A stretch of 64,000 nucleotides of DNA, taken from the NCBI RefSeq assembly GCF_905475395.1, contig NC_058337.1:113392368-113456367 (forward strand). The letters are read 5' to 3'. Position 1 is the stretch's first letter. Each line of letters opens with the position of its first letter. The notes beneath the pieces are model-generated. The model saw nothing but the letters and a program-made list of their open reading frames with translations, was not told the origin of the DNA and made no database searches. This DNA comes from Chrysoperla carnea (lineage: Eukaryota; Arthropoda; Insecta; Neuroptera; Chrysopidae). The translations under genes and the position numbers were made by a program. Shown here in pieces: positions 62,678-64,000 of this stretch.

Positions 62678-63123
62678 CTAGCGTGATACCCATCCGCTTC
62701 GCAGCGTTTAAAAGTAAAGATTGATAAACCACCGTGTTAAAGCTTCCACCTTTATTGCTCTCACTTCTCCGCTTTCTATAACACTCGAAATAATGACAGG
62801 GAATGTTTTACACAGGTAATATGTACGGTTTTCTATTTTTTTAAATGTAATATGTAGTCATAATTCATTGAGTATATCAGAAAAGACGGCCATGATATGT
62901 TTTATATTGAACATTTTTACAGAAATCTGTAATTTATGGCAATGTCAAATTAAATTTAATTGTTTAATTTTTTTTTGGAATATATCTCTATAAATTATAG
63001 CTCATCTGTTATTCTGATATATGAGCTATATTATTAAGTTTTATTCAAATCTATTCATTAGTTTTTGTGTGAAAGCGTAACAAACAAACATCCTTACTTT
63101 CACATTTATAATATAAATAGGGA
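62678..63123 (-). mobile_element. non-autonomous Helitron-like element, minus-strand copy
   Basis: Read on the minus strand it starts TC after a flanking A (63,124) and ends CTAG before a flanking T (62,677). It carries the same 3' motif 'tttacttttaaacgctgcga' and 'gatgggtatcacgctag' as the 10.5-kb copy. The (gttt)n run near the 5' end is shorter. About 446 bp; no protein encoded. Confidence 0.65.
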
Positions 63124-64000
63124 TAGGGATATAAATAACAATTAACTTTTGTTAAATATTTTCTGTATACTATTCTTTAGCCTTAAAGAACTGTAAAATC
63201 AAGTACCGAAAAGATAAAATTGGGGTTCAAAAATATGTAGTTCTTAAAAGCGTGCCGATAAGTGTTCTTGCATTTTATAATTTTCCAACCCGTTTTCGAA
63301 AATTATAAGAGTGTAAGCTTTTTAAAAAATCATCTTGTAAAACATACATTGATGCTGACATAATAAAATATTGTAACTATATGTTATCTGAACAGGTATT
63401 GGCAATGATCACTATAGACAAATTGACGCCGTTCATTTATCAAATAAAGCCTTACGGCAAATACAGGTGTTATCTATGGTTTTGATCAATTATAGGTAAA
63501 TCAAGTGTATATTTATTTATTTATTATATACAAGCAAATTTATTTTGTTTACATAGAGGGGATCTAAAGTCCTTTGAATAATCATAATTGATTTACATTA
63601 AACCCTAATTTTAATGATTTTTTTACGTTCAATTTCTGTCAAAAATTAATTCCATCCATTCAAATATCTCAGTAAACTTGAGATTTGCGGGAAAATATAT
63701 CAAAAATTTTATTGAAAAATTATTTTGGTCAGAGGAAACATTGTTTCCATTTGTCTCATTTCGTAGTACTCTACGGTATTGTGGCTATGTCCCTATGGAA
63801 GATTCGAAAAATATACTGTTTTTGATAAAATTTAATTTGGTACAACTTTTTTCTGATACTTTTTATATTTATCACCACTTTCTAGGAAATTGGAAAATAC
63901 ATATTTCATGGTTTATTTCCGACTTTTTTACAAGCAGTAGTAAAACTATGGTAGATTCGATTTCCTGAGGGTTGTAAACATAAATGAAGGGTAATTTTAT
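63124..64000. other. gene-free AT-rich spacer at the window edge
   Basis: No gene recognised. A 96-codon plus-strand frame at 63,678-63,968 is Phe/Ser/Ile-rich with no recognisable domain, and I treat it as chance, although an exon of a gene beyond the window cannot be excluded. Confidence 0.35.

Noticed and set aside
63678-63968. 96-codon plus-strand open frame near the window end
   Set aside because: Phe/Ile/Ser-rich, no family resemblance, no clear start or splice context; could only be revived by transcripts.

Overview
The window is AT-rich nuclear DNA from an animal, almost certainly an insect. It has intron-bearing metazoan genes with GT-AG introns, very AT-rich intergenic DNA, and many DNA transposons, SINE, RTE, Helitron-like and foldback repeats. 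I cannot name the species from sequence alone. No bacterial, viral, operon or CRISPR features were seen.

Layout. From 1 to about 25,000 I see no host gene. This part holds a ~140-bp satellite, several copies of a ~560-bp interspersed repeat ('family A'), a tRNA-derived SINE with target-site duplications, a Helitron-like element, hairpin MITEs, a large foldback element, and a hAT-type element carrying a palindromic mariner derivative. From 25,145 to 41,612 is a gene-dense block. ERGIC3 (+) has ECSIT (-), ROMO1 (-) and a tRNA-Pro gene (+) inside its introns. MTERF3 (-) follows, then phosphatidylserine synthase (+), which starts divergently from MTERF3. From 41,613 to 49,082 there is no gene I can name: a few exon-like fragments, then a tandem cluster of family A repeats interrupted by a TIR element whose empty site is preserved next to it. 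From 49,083 to 55,832 a secreted family 1 glycoside hydrolase (+) converges on gamma-tubulin (-). From 55,833 to the end there is a 5'-truncated RTE-type retrotransposon, another family A copy, a reverse-strand Helitron copy and otherwise unassigned AT-rich sequence.

How the genes relate. They are independent housekeeping genes, except for the accessory-type glycoside hydrolase. The central block is rich in organelle functions: ECSIT (complex I assembly and Toll signalling), ROMO1 (inner mitochondrial membrane), MTERF3 (mitochondrial transcription and ribosome assembly), phosphatidylserine synthase (ER and mitochondria-associated membrane) and ERGIC3 (early secretory pathway). All exon structures were built by hand from splice sites and reading frame. 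For the seven named genes the exon lengths sum to whole codon numbers, giving 388, 379, 80, 347, 464, 501 and 468 residues.

The most interesting items are the nest of genes inside ERGIC3, a roughly 20-residue Gly/Pro-rich insertion in the M-loop region of gamma-tubulin, the nested hAT/mariner-palindrome structure, the filled/empty-site pair at 47-48 kb, and a possible alternative last exon of phosphatidylserine synthase. I found no convincing new molecular system. Protein comparisons rest on remembered family sequences, not on a search.
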